Assembly (NCBI RefSeq): GCF_005765165.1 | Contig: NZ_VCIW01000011.1 | Coordinates: forward strand, 62,001 to 126,000 | Reading direction: 5' to 3' | DNA: 64,000 nt | DNA from: Paenibacillus antri | Lineage (GTDB): Bacteria; Bacillota; Bacilli; Paenibacillales; YIM-B00363 | Shown here: in pieces, positions 20,501 through 28,362 of the stretch | Position numbering within the stretch: the stretch's first letter is position 1 | Layout: each line of letters opens with the position of its first letter | Translations under genes and position numbers: made by a program | The notes under the pieces: generated by a model | What the model was told of the DNA's origin: nothing | Databases searched by the model: none | Seen by the model: only the letters and a program-made list of their open reading frames with translations

Positions 20501-22229
20501 CGTCGTCCGTCGGCTGCAGCATGACGGCTTCCTTGACCGGCACCTTGTAGCGTCGGCCGGTCGCCTTTTCCTTCAAAAACAGATCGAAGTTCGGCTCGAC
20601 CAGCTCGTTTCCCGTGTTGTACGCGTCGAGATTCGTCAGATTGACCGTGATCAGCTTCTGGTCGGCGCTGAACAGCTCGTTCGGCGACAAACCGTACGCG
20701 TACGTCGGCACCGCTTCGCCGACGGCCGGCAGCAGGATGAAGTTCGCCTTCGTCGATTCATACTGCGCAAGGACGCTCTCGTCCTGCACGCCCTCGAGCT
20801 TCTCCCGCGTCTGCGGGCTGCTCGCCGTGAGCAAATATTCCTTGTTCGTCGGCCAAGGTCGGCCGGTCGCCTTCACCTTGAACGAGACGGTGACCGTGTC
20901 GCCAGGCTTGTATTTCGGCTCGATGCCGTTTTCCGCCTCTTCCGGCGTCGCCGGCTTCTTTCTTTCCACCGTCTTAGAGCGGACCGGCTCGGTTTGAACC
21001 TTGCCGTCCTTCCGGACAATGTTCCCTAACTCATCCACCTGCACGAACGACAATCCGCTCTCGAGCGTGAGCTTCACATCGATTTTCTCATGCTCCATAT
21101 TGTACATCGGCAGGTTTTCGACTTCGGCGATAATGTCGAAGACGCCTTCGTTCGCATAATCGCTGCCGTCCGCGAGCGTGGCCAGCTGCTGCGGGGTGTC
21201 GAGATAACGAATGGAAAATACTTTGTCCTTCTCGACGATTTCGCCGAGGCCGTATACGGTTTCGTACGTCTGTACCTGTCGGCTCGGCACGGTTTCCGGC
21301 TGCCAATAGAAGGCGACGGCGGAGTCGGCCGTGCCGTAGTCGTTCGTATCGCGCGTGAAGTCGAGATTGCCGTTCGGGACGTAATCCCACTTCGTGTTCG
21401 CGAGGCCGTTCCAGTGGCCGACGATCATCTCGTCGACGAGGTAGATGTTCGCTTCCGCGAAGTTGTTGAAGCCGTAAGCGATAACATTCGTCGCCAGCGG
21501 GTTCGTCGGGTCCAGCGCGTCCTTCATGACCCAGTAAGCTGGAAGCTTATAAAAGGCATAATCGTCGCCATTCGGGTCCAGATTGTATACTTTATCCGGC
21601 TCGTGCACGAGCTTGCGTTCGACGAGCAGCGGCTGCTCCGTAATCGTGCCGATCTGGAACTCCGGCCCGTCGTTGCCGCCCACCATCGTGTCGAGCAATA
21701 TCCGCGAGCCGACTTCGACCGGCTTGTTCGTCGGGTTGTACACTTCGTACCGGACATTGACGTTGCCCGCGTTCAGCTTGTCCGACGGGTCGCGGTACAG
21801 CATCAAGATTTGCTTGATGCTGACCCCCTCGATCGTCCATACCGTCTCGATCTGCGACGTCCCGTTCGGGTTGTTCACGATGCGCGGCTTCGTAATTTCC
21901 GAGAAGAAGTCCGGCGCGAACTTGTACGGATTGCCGAAAATATAATCCGTCCCGTTAATCTTGAACGTCGTGAACGACGACTCCGGGTCGTCCCCTCGGA
22001 ACATGAGATCGACCGACTGGTCGTTCTTCCGGATCGGTTGGCCTTCCACGGTCCGAACGCCGAAGCGTCCGGTATGGTTGTCGACCGTGATTTTAATGAA
22101 GTCGTTTTGTAAAGTCGTCGCGTCCGGGGTCGACGCGACCGCCGCGAGGGCGGACGTCGCGCCGGTCACCGTGCTCAGCAGCACCGCGGCGACGAGCCAT
22201 AAGAGCATCGTTTTCCGAAACAGCTTCAA
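14583..22229 (-). CDS. giant SLH-anchored surface protein of 2548 aa
   Basis: Secreted wall-bound protein. I place the start at TTG 22229, because AGGAGG (22237-22242) lies seven bases before it; an upstream GTG (22256) would put the ribosome binding site inside the gene. The signal peptide is LKLFRKTMLLWLVAAVLLST up to SALA. The first 2150 residues are mostly beta-rich. They include an N-terminal part similar in style to carbohydrate-binding beta-sandwiches (residues 35-330), a long amphipathic beta-strand stretch (about 880-1300) that I cannot assign, and Ig-like modules near 1750-1900. A run of about 11 glycines (near 2156) leads to the C-terminal part. Three SLH domains at about 2361-2410, 2421-2470 and 2490-2540 should bind pyruvylated wall polymer. 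Its stop lies 101 bases before the next SLH gene. Confidence 0.88.
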   Translation of the reverse strand: MKLFRKTMLLWLVAAVLLSTVTGATSALAAVASTPDATTLQNDFIKITVDNHTGRFGVRTVEGQPIRKNDQSVDLMFRGDDPESSFTTFKINGTDYIFGNPYKFAPDFFSEITKPRIVNNPNGTSQIETVWTIEGVSIKQILMLYRDPSDKLNAGNVNVRYEVYNPTNKPVEVGSRILLDTMVGGNDGPEFQIGTITEQPLLVERKLVHEPDKVYNLDPNGDDYAFYKLPAYWVMKDALDPTNPLATNVIAYGFNNFAEANIYLVDEMIVGHWNGLANTKWDYVPNGNLDFTRDTNDYGTADSAVAFYWQPETVPSRQVQTYETVYGLGEIVEKDKVFSIRYLDTPQQLATLADGSDYANEGVFDIIAEVENLPMYNMEHEKIDVKLTLESGLSFVQVDELGNIVRKDGKVQTEPVRSKTVERKKPATPEEAENGIEPKYKPGDTVTVSFKVKATGRPWPTNKEYLLTASSPQTREKLEGVQDESVLAQYESTKANFILLPAVGEAVPTYAYGLSPNELFSADQKLITVNLTNLDAYNTGNELVEPNFDLFLKEKATGRRYKVPVKEAVMLQPTDDGFSGDMRISYRGGAEVDKNGTVIRPNLGPELPLGEYQVEIDFKGDTGGDEEIAAMYDIATSQTFKVTDDEKNRIRQANIIAIYKNYVDVFDIANGSGVSADDLKELNEEYTWKPFPNTSAVNRGVQAFMEARNKIGRMNRTIDPSFDLTKYLAVDATKKVPVYQYKLFDSEKKLEDFFNINLNGDLNPDNERLVVIRGMIKQVGSGADEQVIVEATTEPAIINDAVAYKGKDIVLVRGQLDVFDLDQINGYEAMPFLDTLAVKGEGSLSVANSGFTFYKGEWTLDFFGGFEKKLGMSYVIPNEVFPDSEDNPEDTSLNGSLGWAVGSLFDRVNPLRQIMIENVYFNRHSLFQVPTFSVQGFQFEFNDYILRPGGVSFGGSVSMKILEAEMRNIIFNKKGFVGVDAALKFNLASDIGLIGKPGGDDKKSAKGEIFVTHMVQPVENVSNRYGIKFEAELKKLSGIKAELAFKQVADGRVLPDVIAFGMDLPKPVPISAATYLKSVRGALRELADTIAGGTPKDPFPLVIQAGVTLRFGMTPANLFGDIDLTLKRTGFALHGELGFSPETDPDADDILPMVTEALLQAQWVTPWFIRAEAEVDVLGWGIVVGKAGIFVGQNLEKNRIDFEGYIGSKIQIPPAVPVVGGMPLSSVFLGLNNDKVWGSIGILLITLGITYYWGGGVEFGTDGEQLPEGMLHLVVNDPERGPRLLVVGQGVETLATSWVDAERETHDIVYRSVADGIDVMDNGTMSVGVGGIQVSNLGREHLIPMDGVSGNALIEMEYTDAEMPSFTLKDPQGKLYPVVFDNTNTNPNANAFTQEILVKDLPPEARQDAVDVRRAYIIVPAEKAKTTGPNGSKAWTLTAVSPVESKLMNVPVAAQLKEAKLTKDASNPNAFTASWAVDHAKPGDTVSLYLAKDAVATEKTVLSDGTEVLEPGDAGLLLAGDLPVSRNGGVTGVTTSGSEAIDVTQVPLLGDVEDIRGLLQQGEYYLRVELKSDSTYGTKTSAEKFEIVDPLAPVKVSDVSITPAGNGLFKLGFTPSAKKAGHEAYEHSYAISAMREKNGKLEPYENFGEILYTEAELEKYWKPATGRYEGILIGGWDAVSTSKAIDTGSLEGGDDSVPTEYLGLEVGHEYVVGVTAATLPSAAADENGNYHFAERVDSAKKLLPIPAKPNLSAVIDGQKLGDPFIEWMTNQTSQTVTLEANQKNVVVEAFYANESIGKATLANTATGSRGAMSFDAFTTDGTYAIELVSTNTATGDIAVRMLYLTVDTIAPMIYIDAPVNGERTKNGSIAVKGTTNADATVKVNGTALTVAEDGTFSGSVPAAGNAPTLDLNFVARDGAGNENAATVNVVNDAFKAPVGLVLRNIASMQKGETRELQPVLRVVAGKTTAGKPVFEDVVVPANDLEKMTFDIDAGDAVQVKLVKENGVPKVKVTGVSVGASLVKAEYPVTDGVTLSTTAIASVDVPKPTSLGEVKAYTVSVGGQAGKTKIVVSDAGDMTGYQLVYKTFAGDAAYKAPVFNEVLTGWTHLPSNGEVAVAAGGSVVVAKQTSSDKKAVALSSKMIANVWTAAAGGGGGGGGGGGGGLLEVDGQPAGGSRSGDTINVRLTASSAKSEPGKEIKVVASDPTVKIYAISIEPALAKQSANNKQPIRLELPSAKLTIAPSMLANAAGDVNVTVRPNNESEQRSLRATASGLGASALGDGQGVTIETNLPASSWTGYVPATIRVPDDVSISDMTAVVLQAADGSWTPVPWKLAMNNGEAFVDARLAGEGHLVFLNSAPTFVDVGDEHWASSSIQEAASQLLVLGKGEGKFDPEGNITRAEYPTMLLRSSGLMNKTGEASFTDVGSDAWYRRSVSAAASLGIATGREDGSFAPQATITRIEAMTMAGRLLEKMGLGEAMSDAQINEILDGFVDKASIPEWARKPAALSIKNGIIRGVDQAVKPNDELTRAQAAAIAARLDRWISEQQ
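15738..15781 (-). repeat. GGC/GGT codon run encoding a polyglycine linker
   Basis: A low-complexity trinucleotide tract inside the 2548-aa SLH gene encodes about 11 consecutive glycines that separate the N-terminal region from the SLH part. Such tracts are prone to length change by slippage. Confidence 0.7.
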
Positions 22230-22259
22230 TGGGGTTCCTCCTAGCATGATCAACACCGC

Positions 22260-25200
22260 TTATTCCTTGCCCGAGACGAAGAACATCGCGAAGTCGCGTT
22301 CGCGCTCCTGGTTGCGCACGATGATCGTGTACCAACCGACGTCCGGGAACGTATATTGGAACTTCAGGCTCTGGAGCTCTTTCAGGCTCACTTGCTTCGC
22401 CAGCAGCTTCATCTGCCCTTCGCGATACAAGCCCGGTTGATAATAGATGTCGTACGTGCCCCATTCGTTGACGCGTTCCTGTCCTTTGACATCCACAAGG
22501 TTGTAACGGGAAATCTCGAAAGACAGCTTGTTCGTGTCGAACAACGCGGTTTCGGCGCTGGCGCCGGAGATCAAGACGTCATTCGCCAGAATGAGCATCC
22601 CGTCCGTCGCCACGACGACGACGTCCTGCGTCGCGGTCGTCACGTTGCCGACTTGGTCCTTAGCCGTGTATGTCACCCGCTGACGGCCAAGCTGGGCGAG
22701 ATCGAGTCCGCCGATCGTCACCTCGATATTCTCCGGCTTGGAGACGTTGTCCGACGCCGCGTAGCCGCCGAGGTCTTTCTTGAAGTCGAAGCCGGCTTTG
22801 TTTTGGGCGATCGCGACGACCGGCCGGTTCAGCGTCAGCTCCGGCGCCTTGTTGTCGAGTCCGGCGACCTGGATCGGGATCCGGTTGACGTTGCCGACGA
22901 GATCCGCAAGACCGATCGTCGTCTTGCCTTCGGCGGAAAATACTTTGCTGTAAGCGAATGTTCCGTCTTCGCCGCTGATTTTGTTGGCGTAGCCGACGCC
23001 GCCTTCTCCCGGAATGGCCGACGCGCCCGCGAATACCGGATTTCTCGGATCGGTCTGTCCGCTCACCGTCACCTGCACCTTACCTTTGGCGTACGTCTTG
23101 CCGTCGATCGTTACGATCTTGTCCGCCGCGAGCGGGTTGCCCGCGTCGTCGACGTATTTGTACGCGACGGATGCCGGCTGAGGCGGCGCGGAGACGATGT
23201 TGTCCACCGTTTCCTTCACGATCGTGACATTGCCGTACTCGTCCCCGATCCGGAAGGACGCCGTACCGTTCTCCGTCAGCGTAACGAAATTGGATGTCTC
23301 CAGAAAGTCGAAGTTTTTCCCGTTCGGGTCGGCCTTCTCGAGCGTCAGCGTGACCCCGGAAGAGAAGAGGACGTTGTTCTGCTCGTCCCGCACCGTGCCG
23401 AACTGCTGCGAAAAGTTCGTTCCGTACATATAAGAACGAACGAATCTGACCTGCGGCGCTTCCTTGTCGATCACGTCGACGGTCGCCGTCGCCGTGCCTT
23501 CGTTGCCCGCTTCGTCTTGGAACATGAACGTAAACGTGCCGTTTTCGGTGAACGTGTAGACGCTTCTGCCGCCGTTATTGATGACCTTCACCGGCTCCGA
23601 CGTCGACAGTCGAACGGAGACGTTGCCGTTCGTCTTCGCCGGAGTCGCGCCGCCTTCCGCGACGTATTCGACGCTGCCGATCGGCGCCGTGCCGTCGACG
23701 TTATACACGACGACGTAGAGCGTGTCCGTGCGCGTCGGATCGGCGAGATCCGTAAGATCGAACGAATAGTAACCGTTCTGGTTGACGTGGAACGTATTGC
23801 CCTTGCGGCTCGGCGTCGCCGGATTGACGTCGGACGCGTTCACTCGAATGCCTAGAGGCGGCGTAATCTGGATATCGACGCCGGTCGCCGGGCTGACCGG
23901 ACGCGTCGTGTTCAACGTCGCGAGCGCATACACCGGCTGCTCCGCGGAGAACGCCGAGATGTCGAGCGAATACGGCTCGCTCACCGCGCCGCCCGGCGTA
24001 CGGAATTTCACTTGAATGCGGAGCTGCCCCGGCACGTTCGTCGGCACCTTCACCGAGACGAAGTTCGTATACGGGCGCCACTTGATCCAGCTCGTGCCGC
24101 CGTCCGGGGATACGGATACGTCGTACCCGGTCTTGTCCTCCGTCGCCAAATCCAGCTTCACGATGGCGGTATACCCGTCTTCCTCGTCGCCGTACAAGTA
24201 AACGAGGTCCGTCTTCGCCTGCGCCGGCGGCGTCGTACTCGCTCCCGCGTTCGACACTTTGAACGGCCCCTTCGGGGTGACGATGCCGCGGTTGCCGGAT
24301 TCGTCTTCCACGAAGACGTACAACCGGAAGTCGGCGATTTCGCCGGCTGCTAACGTCCTGGCATCGATAACGACCGTGCCGCCCTCCGGCAAATCGATCC
24401 AACCCGCGTCCTCTGCCGTCGGGGCGGGCGCTTCGGCTCGAACCCACTTGTATTTCGAAACAATCGTTTCTTGCTCCCGCTTCGAAATCCCGACCGCGAC
24501 CGACTGCTCCTTCAGCGGATACGAAACTCCGTCTTTACTGAAGAGAACTGTCGGCGCAGCGTTGTCGAACAGGTACGTTTTCGAAAAATAGTGCTTTCTT
24601 CCGTCCGGTTCCGTCACTTTCACATGAACGGTTTGCGCTCCCGACCATGCCGTATTCGCCGGGATCCGATAGCTTGCGCTCTTCCCCGCGGCATCGGATG
24701 CGAACGGCGCGATCGACGCGTACGCCCCGTCGTCCGACGGAGGCGCGGGACTCGCCGCGACCGCGAATCCGACGCTTGCGTACGTCGCTTCCGTAACGGT
24801 CATCCCTGCGTTGCCATATACCGCTCCGGTTACATCCGGGACGTCGAAGCCGCTTACCGTGAACACGACGTCATGACTCTGAACATAGCCGATCGACGGT
24901 GTCGGCTCGAACGAAGCGGATACTCGGGACGTCGAATCGACGATCGCAGCCTCCTCGACGCGGACGACGCGCTCGTTGCCGGCATTGTCTTTCATTTTCA
25001 CATAGAGCCAGTACTTTCCGTCCTCGTATATTTCGCCTTGCGTCGTCACGCTCAAGGCTTCCCCGCTTAACGCCTTCGACTTCCAGTCGACATCCGCCGG
25101 TTCGCTTCCATCGGCGACCCATTGGTAAAACACAGAAGCGATGCCGCTGAGATTCGCGTCGCTGAGATGCACATCGGCCGTGACGATCGGCTTGTTATTG

Positions 25201-27602
25201 TCCATATTATGCGAGACGATCGTCGGCGCCTTGTTGTCGAGCTTGAACACCGTCTTGTTGTATGTCCAGTTGGAATCCGCGTGCTTGAAATCCTCGAGCG
25301 TCCAGATCGAGACGTCGCCGTATTGACCGACCTTCTCGATCGCCTTGTTGCGCGCGTATACCAATTTATCCGCATCGGACGCGCCGGGGGCTTCCGCCAG
25401 CCATGCGTCGCGCTCGGCCGGGTGCGCGTCGAGATACGTCTTCGCCTTCTCGTATTGCATGAGCTCGCGCGCCGTGTCCCACGTCATGTCCGCCGTCCAC
25501 GTATGGAGGTACCAATCGCCGCTCTTCTCTTCAAGCAGCGCTTCCGCCGGCGGCGGGATCATGTTCGTCTTGTTGTTGGCGACCGTGAGGTTCACCTTCG
25601 CAAGCGCCTCGTCGCCCGAGTACAAGTCTTCCCGAGGCTGCTTCGCGCTTATCGAGAATCGCTTGACCGCCGCGAAGTTGTCCGCTTCCTTACCGGCGAA
25701 CGGATCGGTCGGACTTTGGCTCCAGTAATAGTAGACTAGACCGACAGAGGACGCTCCGCTCATGTTCGACGGACGATATACGCCTCGACTCGGGCGCGGC
25801 TTGCCGCGGTCGTCTCCGATCGGCTCGAGCGACGGGACGATAAGATCCGGATCGTTCGCATCGATCGTCACCTTGCCGTTTTTCTGGAACTGGGTATCGC
25901 TGGCGCCGCCGTTCTCGAAAATGTAGCGGATGTCCGGCTTCGTATTGTCGACCTGCAATCTCGCCCAATCGATCTTCGAATTGACGAGCGACGGATCGTT
26001 GCCTTCGTCGTCGCGATTCTCGCCTTCGAAATTCGCCGGCTGCACGAGCATGTTGCCGGCATAGTCGTGAATGACGGCCTTGTCGGTCAACTTGTTGTTG
26101 TGCGTAAGCGCGATCGCCTTCAGCAGCGGAACCTCGACGCTCTTCCCGTCCGGGATCGTCATCGTGAACGTCCACTTGTCCGATCCGCTGCCGGACTTGT
26201 AATAGGCCTTCATGCCATTATTGAACAATAGGTAGGTGTCTTTGGTCTCCCAGCCCGGCTCCCGGTTGACGATCATCTCTTCCGTGAACTGAACGGAGAA
26301 GTCGATCGTGTCGTCTTTATTCAAGGTAACGCCGGTTAAAATCTCCGGCTGTATGCCGTTGCCGACCTTCGAATATTTCGGCGCCACCGCGTCCACGATG
26401 ACGCGGAAGCCGCCGTTCTCGAAGTCGAACGGATTCACCGTCTTTCCTAAGAGGTAAATTTCGCTGCCGGGCAACGCTTTGCCCGGGAACGGAAGCTCGG
26501 CGACGTTCCCCGCGGCGTCGATGAGCACCGCGTCTTTGAACTTGTCTTGAAGCGTCTTCTCTTCCACCGGCGCCCCGGAAGGCGTAGTGCCAGTGATGTA
26601 AGGCTTCAGCGGGAGATTCCCGCTGTTGTGATACTTCACGCCGGTGTAGTTGTACGTGAGGTGATCGGTCATTTTTTTGAAATTCTTATCTTTATACGTT
26701 GTGTTTTCTAGATATTGCGCTTGTCCGGCCGCAGGCAGCCCCGTTCCCGCCGTATTCGTGAACAGCGGATGCTTCAGGAACGGATCGCTGATCGCCGGCG
26801 CCAAAGACAGCTCATACGGATAGATCGGCTCGTCGAATTTATACGTTAACGTGATGTCTTCATTTCGTTTCGCATACAGCTCGCGCTGATTAATCTTCTC
26901 GTTCTGGCGTTCGGCGCCGTCTCCGTCGAACTGGTACCCGGTCATCGTAGGTCGCTGGGTGTCCTTAAACTTCACATAGAGACCGCGGACGCCTGTCGGA
27001 TCTCCCGTACGATCGCGAACCCCCTTAATCACGATGTGAATGGCGCTCGTTTTCTTCAATCGAACCGAGCCTCTGCTGGCGCCGACTCCGCCGTGCCAGG
27101 CTTCATCCGCGACTGTGAGATCCGTGGAGTTGTTTACGGTGTCATACACCCTGATCTGTGCGTTAGTTCCCTGGTAATCCTTATCGACGCAAATTCCTAG
27201 AATCTCCGTCTCGCATTCCTCGGCCCACTTCAAACCGCTCCAACCGACGTCCACCTCGGCATGGCCACTGCCGGCCAACTCCGACAACAGCGGGTTGTCC
27301 TGAACGCGGATCGTCATGGACACCTCGTCGCCCCGCCACATGATCGTCTCTCCGCCGGCGAAGTCGACGGTGAAGTTGCCGTTCTTCCCATATTCGAAAC
27401 CTTGCGTTCCGATTTGGAAGTTGATCAACGCATTCTCGGCCTGATGCGACAAGTTTCCGATGAGAGCGCCCCCCAAGCGAATCTCTACATCACCGCCCGA
27501 AGCTTCGGCTTGGGGAATTCCGCCGACCGGCGCCATCGCGACGAGTAAGCACACGGCAAGAAGCGAAATCCAAACCCTTTTCATCAATCGGCTGCCTAGC
27601 AT
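22260..27602 (-). CDS. 1780-aa secreted protein with bacterial Ig-like domains
   Basis: First gene of the surface-protein operon. Signal peptide: MLGSRLMKRVWISLLAVCLL, with probable cleavage after QAEA. The rest is a chain of beta-sandwich modules with the usual Ig-like signatures: VDNTKPDIRY, KLDNKAPTIVSH, DGTAPIGSVEY, VIDKEAPQVRF and GLDNKAPELTL each open a module, and F-D-AGN- or --D--GN-G motifs close them. There is no SLH domain, LPXTG or transmembrane anchor, so it is probably held by its partners or released. Two starts are possible: ATG 27602 (AAGGTG six bases upstream, preferred) and ATG 27584 (MKRVWIS). The stop lies 30 bases before the TTG of the next gene. The exact function is unknown. 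Confidence 0.85.
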   Translation of the reverse strand: MLGSRLMKRVWISLLAVCLLVAMAPVGGIPQAEASGGDVEIRLGGALIGNLSHQAENALINFQIGTQGFEYGKNGNFTVDFAGGETIMWRGDEVSMTIRVQDNPLLSELAGSGHAEVDVGWSGLKWAEECETEILGICVDKDYQGTNAQIRVYDTVNNSTDLTVADEAWHGGVGASRGSVRLKKTSAIHIVIKGVRDRTGDPTGVRGLYVKFKDTQRPTMTGYQFDGDGAERQNEKINQRELYAKRNEDITLTYKFDEPIYPYELSLAPAISDPFLKHPLFTNTAGTGLPAAGQAQYLENTTYKDKNFKKMTDHLTYNYTGVKYHNSGNLPLKPYITGTTPSGAPVEEKTLQDKFKDAVLIDAAGNVAELPFPGKALPGSEIYLLGKTVNPFDFENGGFRVIVDAVAPKYSKVGNGIQPEILTGVTLNKDDTIDFSVQFTEEMIVNREPGWETKDTYLLFNNGMKAYYKSGSGSDKWTFTMTIPDGKSVEVPLLKAIALTHNNKLTDKAVIHDYAGNMLVQPANFEGENRDDEGNDPSLVNSKIDWARLQVDNTKPDIRYIFENGGASDTQFQKNGKVTIDANDPDLIVPSLEPIGDDRGKPRPSRGVYRPSNMSGASSVGLVYYYWSQSPTDPFAGKEADNFAAVKRFSISAKQPREDLYSGDEALAKVNLTVANNKTNMIPPPAEALLEEKSGDWYLHTWTADMTWDTARELMQYEKAKTYLDAHPAERDAWLAEAPGASDADKLVYARNKAIEKVGQYGDVSIWTLEDFKHADSNWTYNKTVFKLDNKAPTIVSHNMDNNKPIVTADVHLSDANLSGIASVFYQWVADGSEPADVDWKSKALSGEALSVTTQGEIYEDGKYWLYVKMKDNAGNERVVRVEEAAIVDSTSRVSASFEPTPSIGYVQSHDVVFTVSGFDVPDVTGAVYGNAGMTVTEATYASVGFAVAASPAPPSDDGAYASIAPFASDAAGKSASYRIPANTAWSGAQTVHVKVTEPDGRKHYFSKTYLFDNAAPTVLFSKDGVSYPLKEQSVAVGISKREQETIVSKYKWVRAEAPAPTAEDAGWIDLPEGGTVVIDARTLAAGEIADFRLYVFVEDESGNRGIVTPKGPFKVSNAGASTTPPAQAKTDLVYLYGDEEDGYTAIVKLDLATEDKTGYDVSVSPDGGTSWIKWRPYTNFVSVKVPTNVPGQLRIQVKFRTPGGAVSEPYSLDISAFSAEQPVYALATLNTTRPVSPATGVDIQITPPLGIRVNASDVNPATPSRKGNTFHVNQNGYYSFDLTDLADPTRTDTLYVVVYNVDGTAPIGSVEYVAEGGATPAKTNGNVSVRLSTSEPVKVINNGGRSVYTFTENGTFTFMFQDEAGNEGTATATVDVIDKEAPQVRFVRSYMYGTNFSQQFGTVRDEQNNVLFSSGVTLTLEKADPNGKNFDFLETSNFVTLTENGTASFRIGDEYGNVTIVKETVDNIVSAPPQPASVAYKYVDDAGNPLAADKIVTIDGKTYAKGKVQVTVSGQTDPRNPVFAGASAIPGEGGVGYANKISGEDGTFAYSKVFSAEGKTTIGLADLVGNVNRIPIQVAGLDNKAPELTLNRPVVAIAQNKAGFDFKKDLGGYAASDNVSKPENIEVTIGGLDLAQLGRQRVTYTAKDQVGNVTTATQDVVVVATDGMLILANDVLISGASAETALFDTNKLSFEISRYNLVDVKGQERVNEWGTYDIYYQPGLYREGQMKLLAKQVSLKELQSLKFQYTFPDVGWYTIIVRNQERERDFAMFFVSGKE

Positions 27603-28016
27603 AACAACACCTTCTCTTTCTGGTAGATGACTGGACGCTTACAACGCAAGCGCCCTTAAACAGAATCTGACACAATCCGACAGTTTCTTGGCATAGCTAT
27701 ATGTATACGAGATGAATCTCGTGCAAAACTTCGAACGCTATATCCTGAACGGAATCCCTTAGGTAGAAAATTCGGTATAACGTCCTAACATGGCCCTTTT
27801 TACCGCTAGCGATTGTACCGGAGCGCCCGTTATCCGCAAAGTAACGCTGTACCGCTGATCGCCGTAACGGTATACTGCTTTCAGCCTATCCAACTCAGAA
27901 TCATTACTTAAGACCTATAACTACTAACGTGGTTTATCATTTATTGTAGTAATTCAGACTGAACAAATACTGAACATTCCTATCGTTGTCATCCATTCCC
28001 CCATCACGCTCGATAT

Positions 28017-28033
28017 TTCGACCTATTTCGACA
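28017..28033 (-). promoter_or_regulatory. tandem Spo0A-box-like sites
   Basis: The minus strand reads TGTCGAAATAGGTCGAA: a perfect TGTCGAA box followed, exactly one helical turn (10 bp) further on, by GGTCGAA. Spo0A recognises TGNCGAA and often binds tandem boxes at this spacing. The sites lie about 415 bases upstream of the first giant surface-protein gene. A single 7-mer match is expected by chance several times in 64 kb; the tandem phase is what makes it notable. Confidence 0.35.
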
Positions 28034-28207
28034 AGTATTTTATATTTGATTCATCGGTTCTTCACTATCATTTCGCGCGTTTAAAAATATGGAATTACAG
28101 TTTTTTACTGTTAAGGTTCTTCCGTCGCGTCTTATTTGTCTCATGGGAACGATTCGCCTGCACCGCGATCGCGATTTGATCTCGCGAATAGTAGAGGGGG
28201 AGTCGCA

Positions 28208-28234
28208 AGCTGAGCGAAAGGAAGTCGAGGAGAA
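28208..28234. repeat. dispersed 27-bp element, copy A
   Basis: A 27-base stretch starting GCTGAGCGAAAGGAAGTC matches 60047-60073 at about 25 of 27 positions, including a 16-base exact run GGAAGTCGAGGAGAAG. Both copies sit in intergenic DNA, in the same orientation, and each is followed within 40 bases by a C-rich ACTC..CCGRRGG-like segment. The nature of the element is unknown. Confidence 0.5.
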
Positions 28235-28295
28235 GGAGATGGAATAGGGAACCCACTCTCCGAGGACTTTACCCTAGGATCCTGTATTTTGTTCT

Positions 28296-28334
28296 AAAAA
28301 AAAGACACGCCCCGGCTTCCGCCGTCAGCGTGTC
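28296..28334 (-). terminator. intrinsic terminator after the pgpA-like gene
   Basis: On the minus strand GACACGC (28334-28328) pairs with GCGTGTC (28310-28304), followed directly by eight T residues (28303-28296). It lies 28 bases after the stop codon of the phosphatidylglycerophosphatase-like gene and isolates it from the surface-protein operon. Confidence 0.88.
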
Positions 28335-28362
28335 TCTCCTAACTATGCGATTGTTCGAATCG

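Larger units (their letters stand above)
27603..28295. other. 690-bp AT-rich control region upstream of the surface-protein operon
   Basis: No gene is supportable here. Base composition is much richer in A+T than the flanking genes, as expected for a regulatory region. Visible features are a perfect hairpin ACGAGAT/ATCTCGT (27707-27722), direct repeats of GTTCAGT about 12 bases apart (near 27960-27980, minus strand), tandem Spo0A-box-like sites (28017-28033) and a copy of a dispersed repeat (28208-28234). Several TATAAT-like hexamers exist but no -35/-10 pair is convincing. I found no known riboswitch consensus. Confidence 0.5.

Noticed and set aside
27603-28295. Cyclic di-GMP or cyclic di-AMP riboswitch in front of the surface-protein operon
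   Set aside because: I looked for the conserved core strings of both classes on the minus strand and did not find them. A covariance-model search would be decisive.
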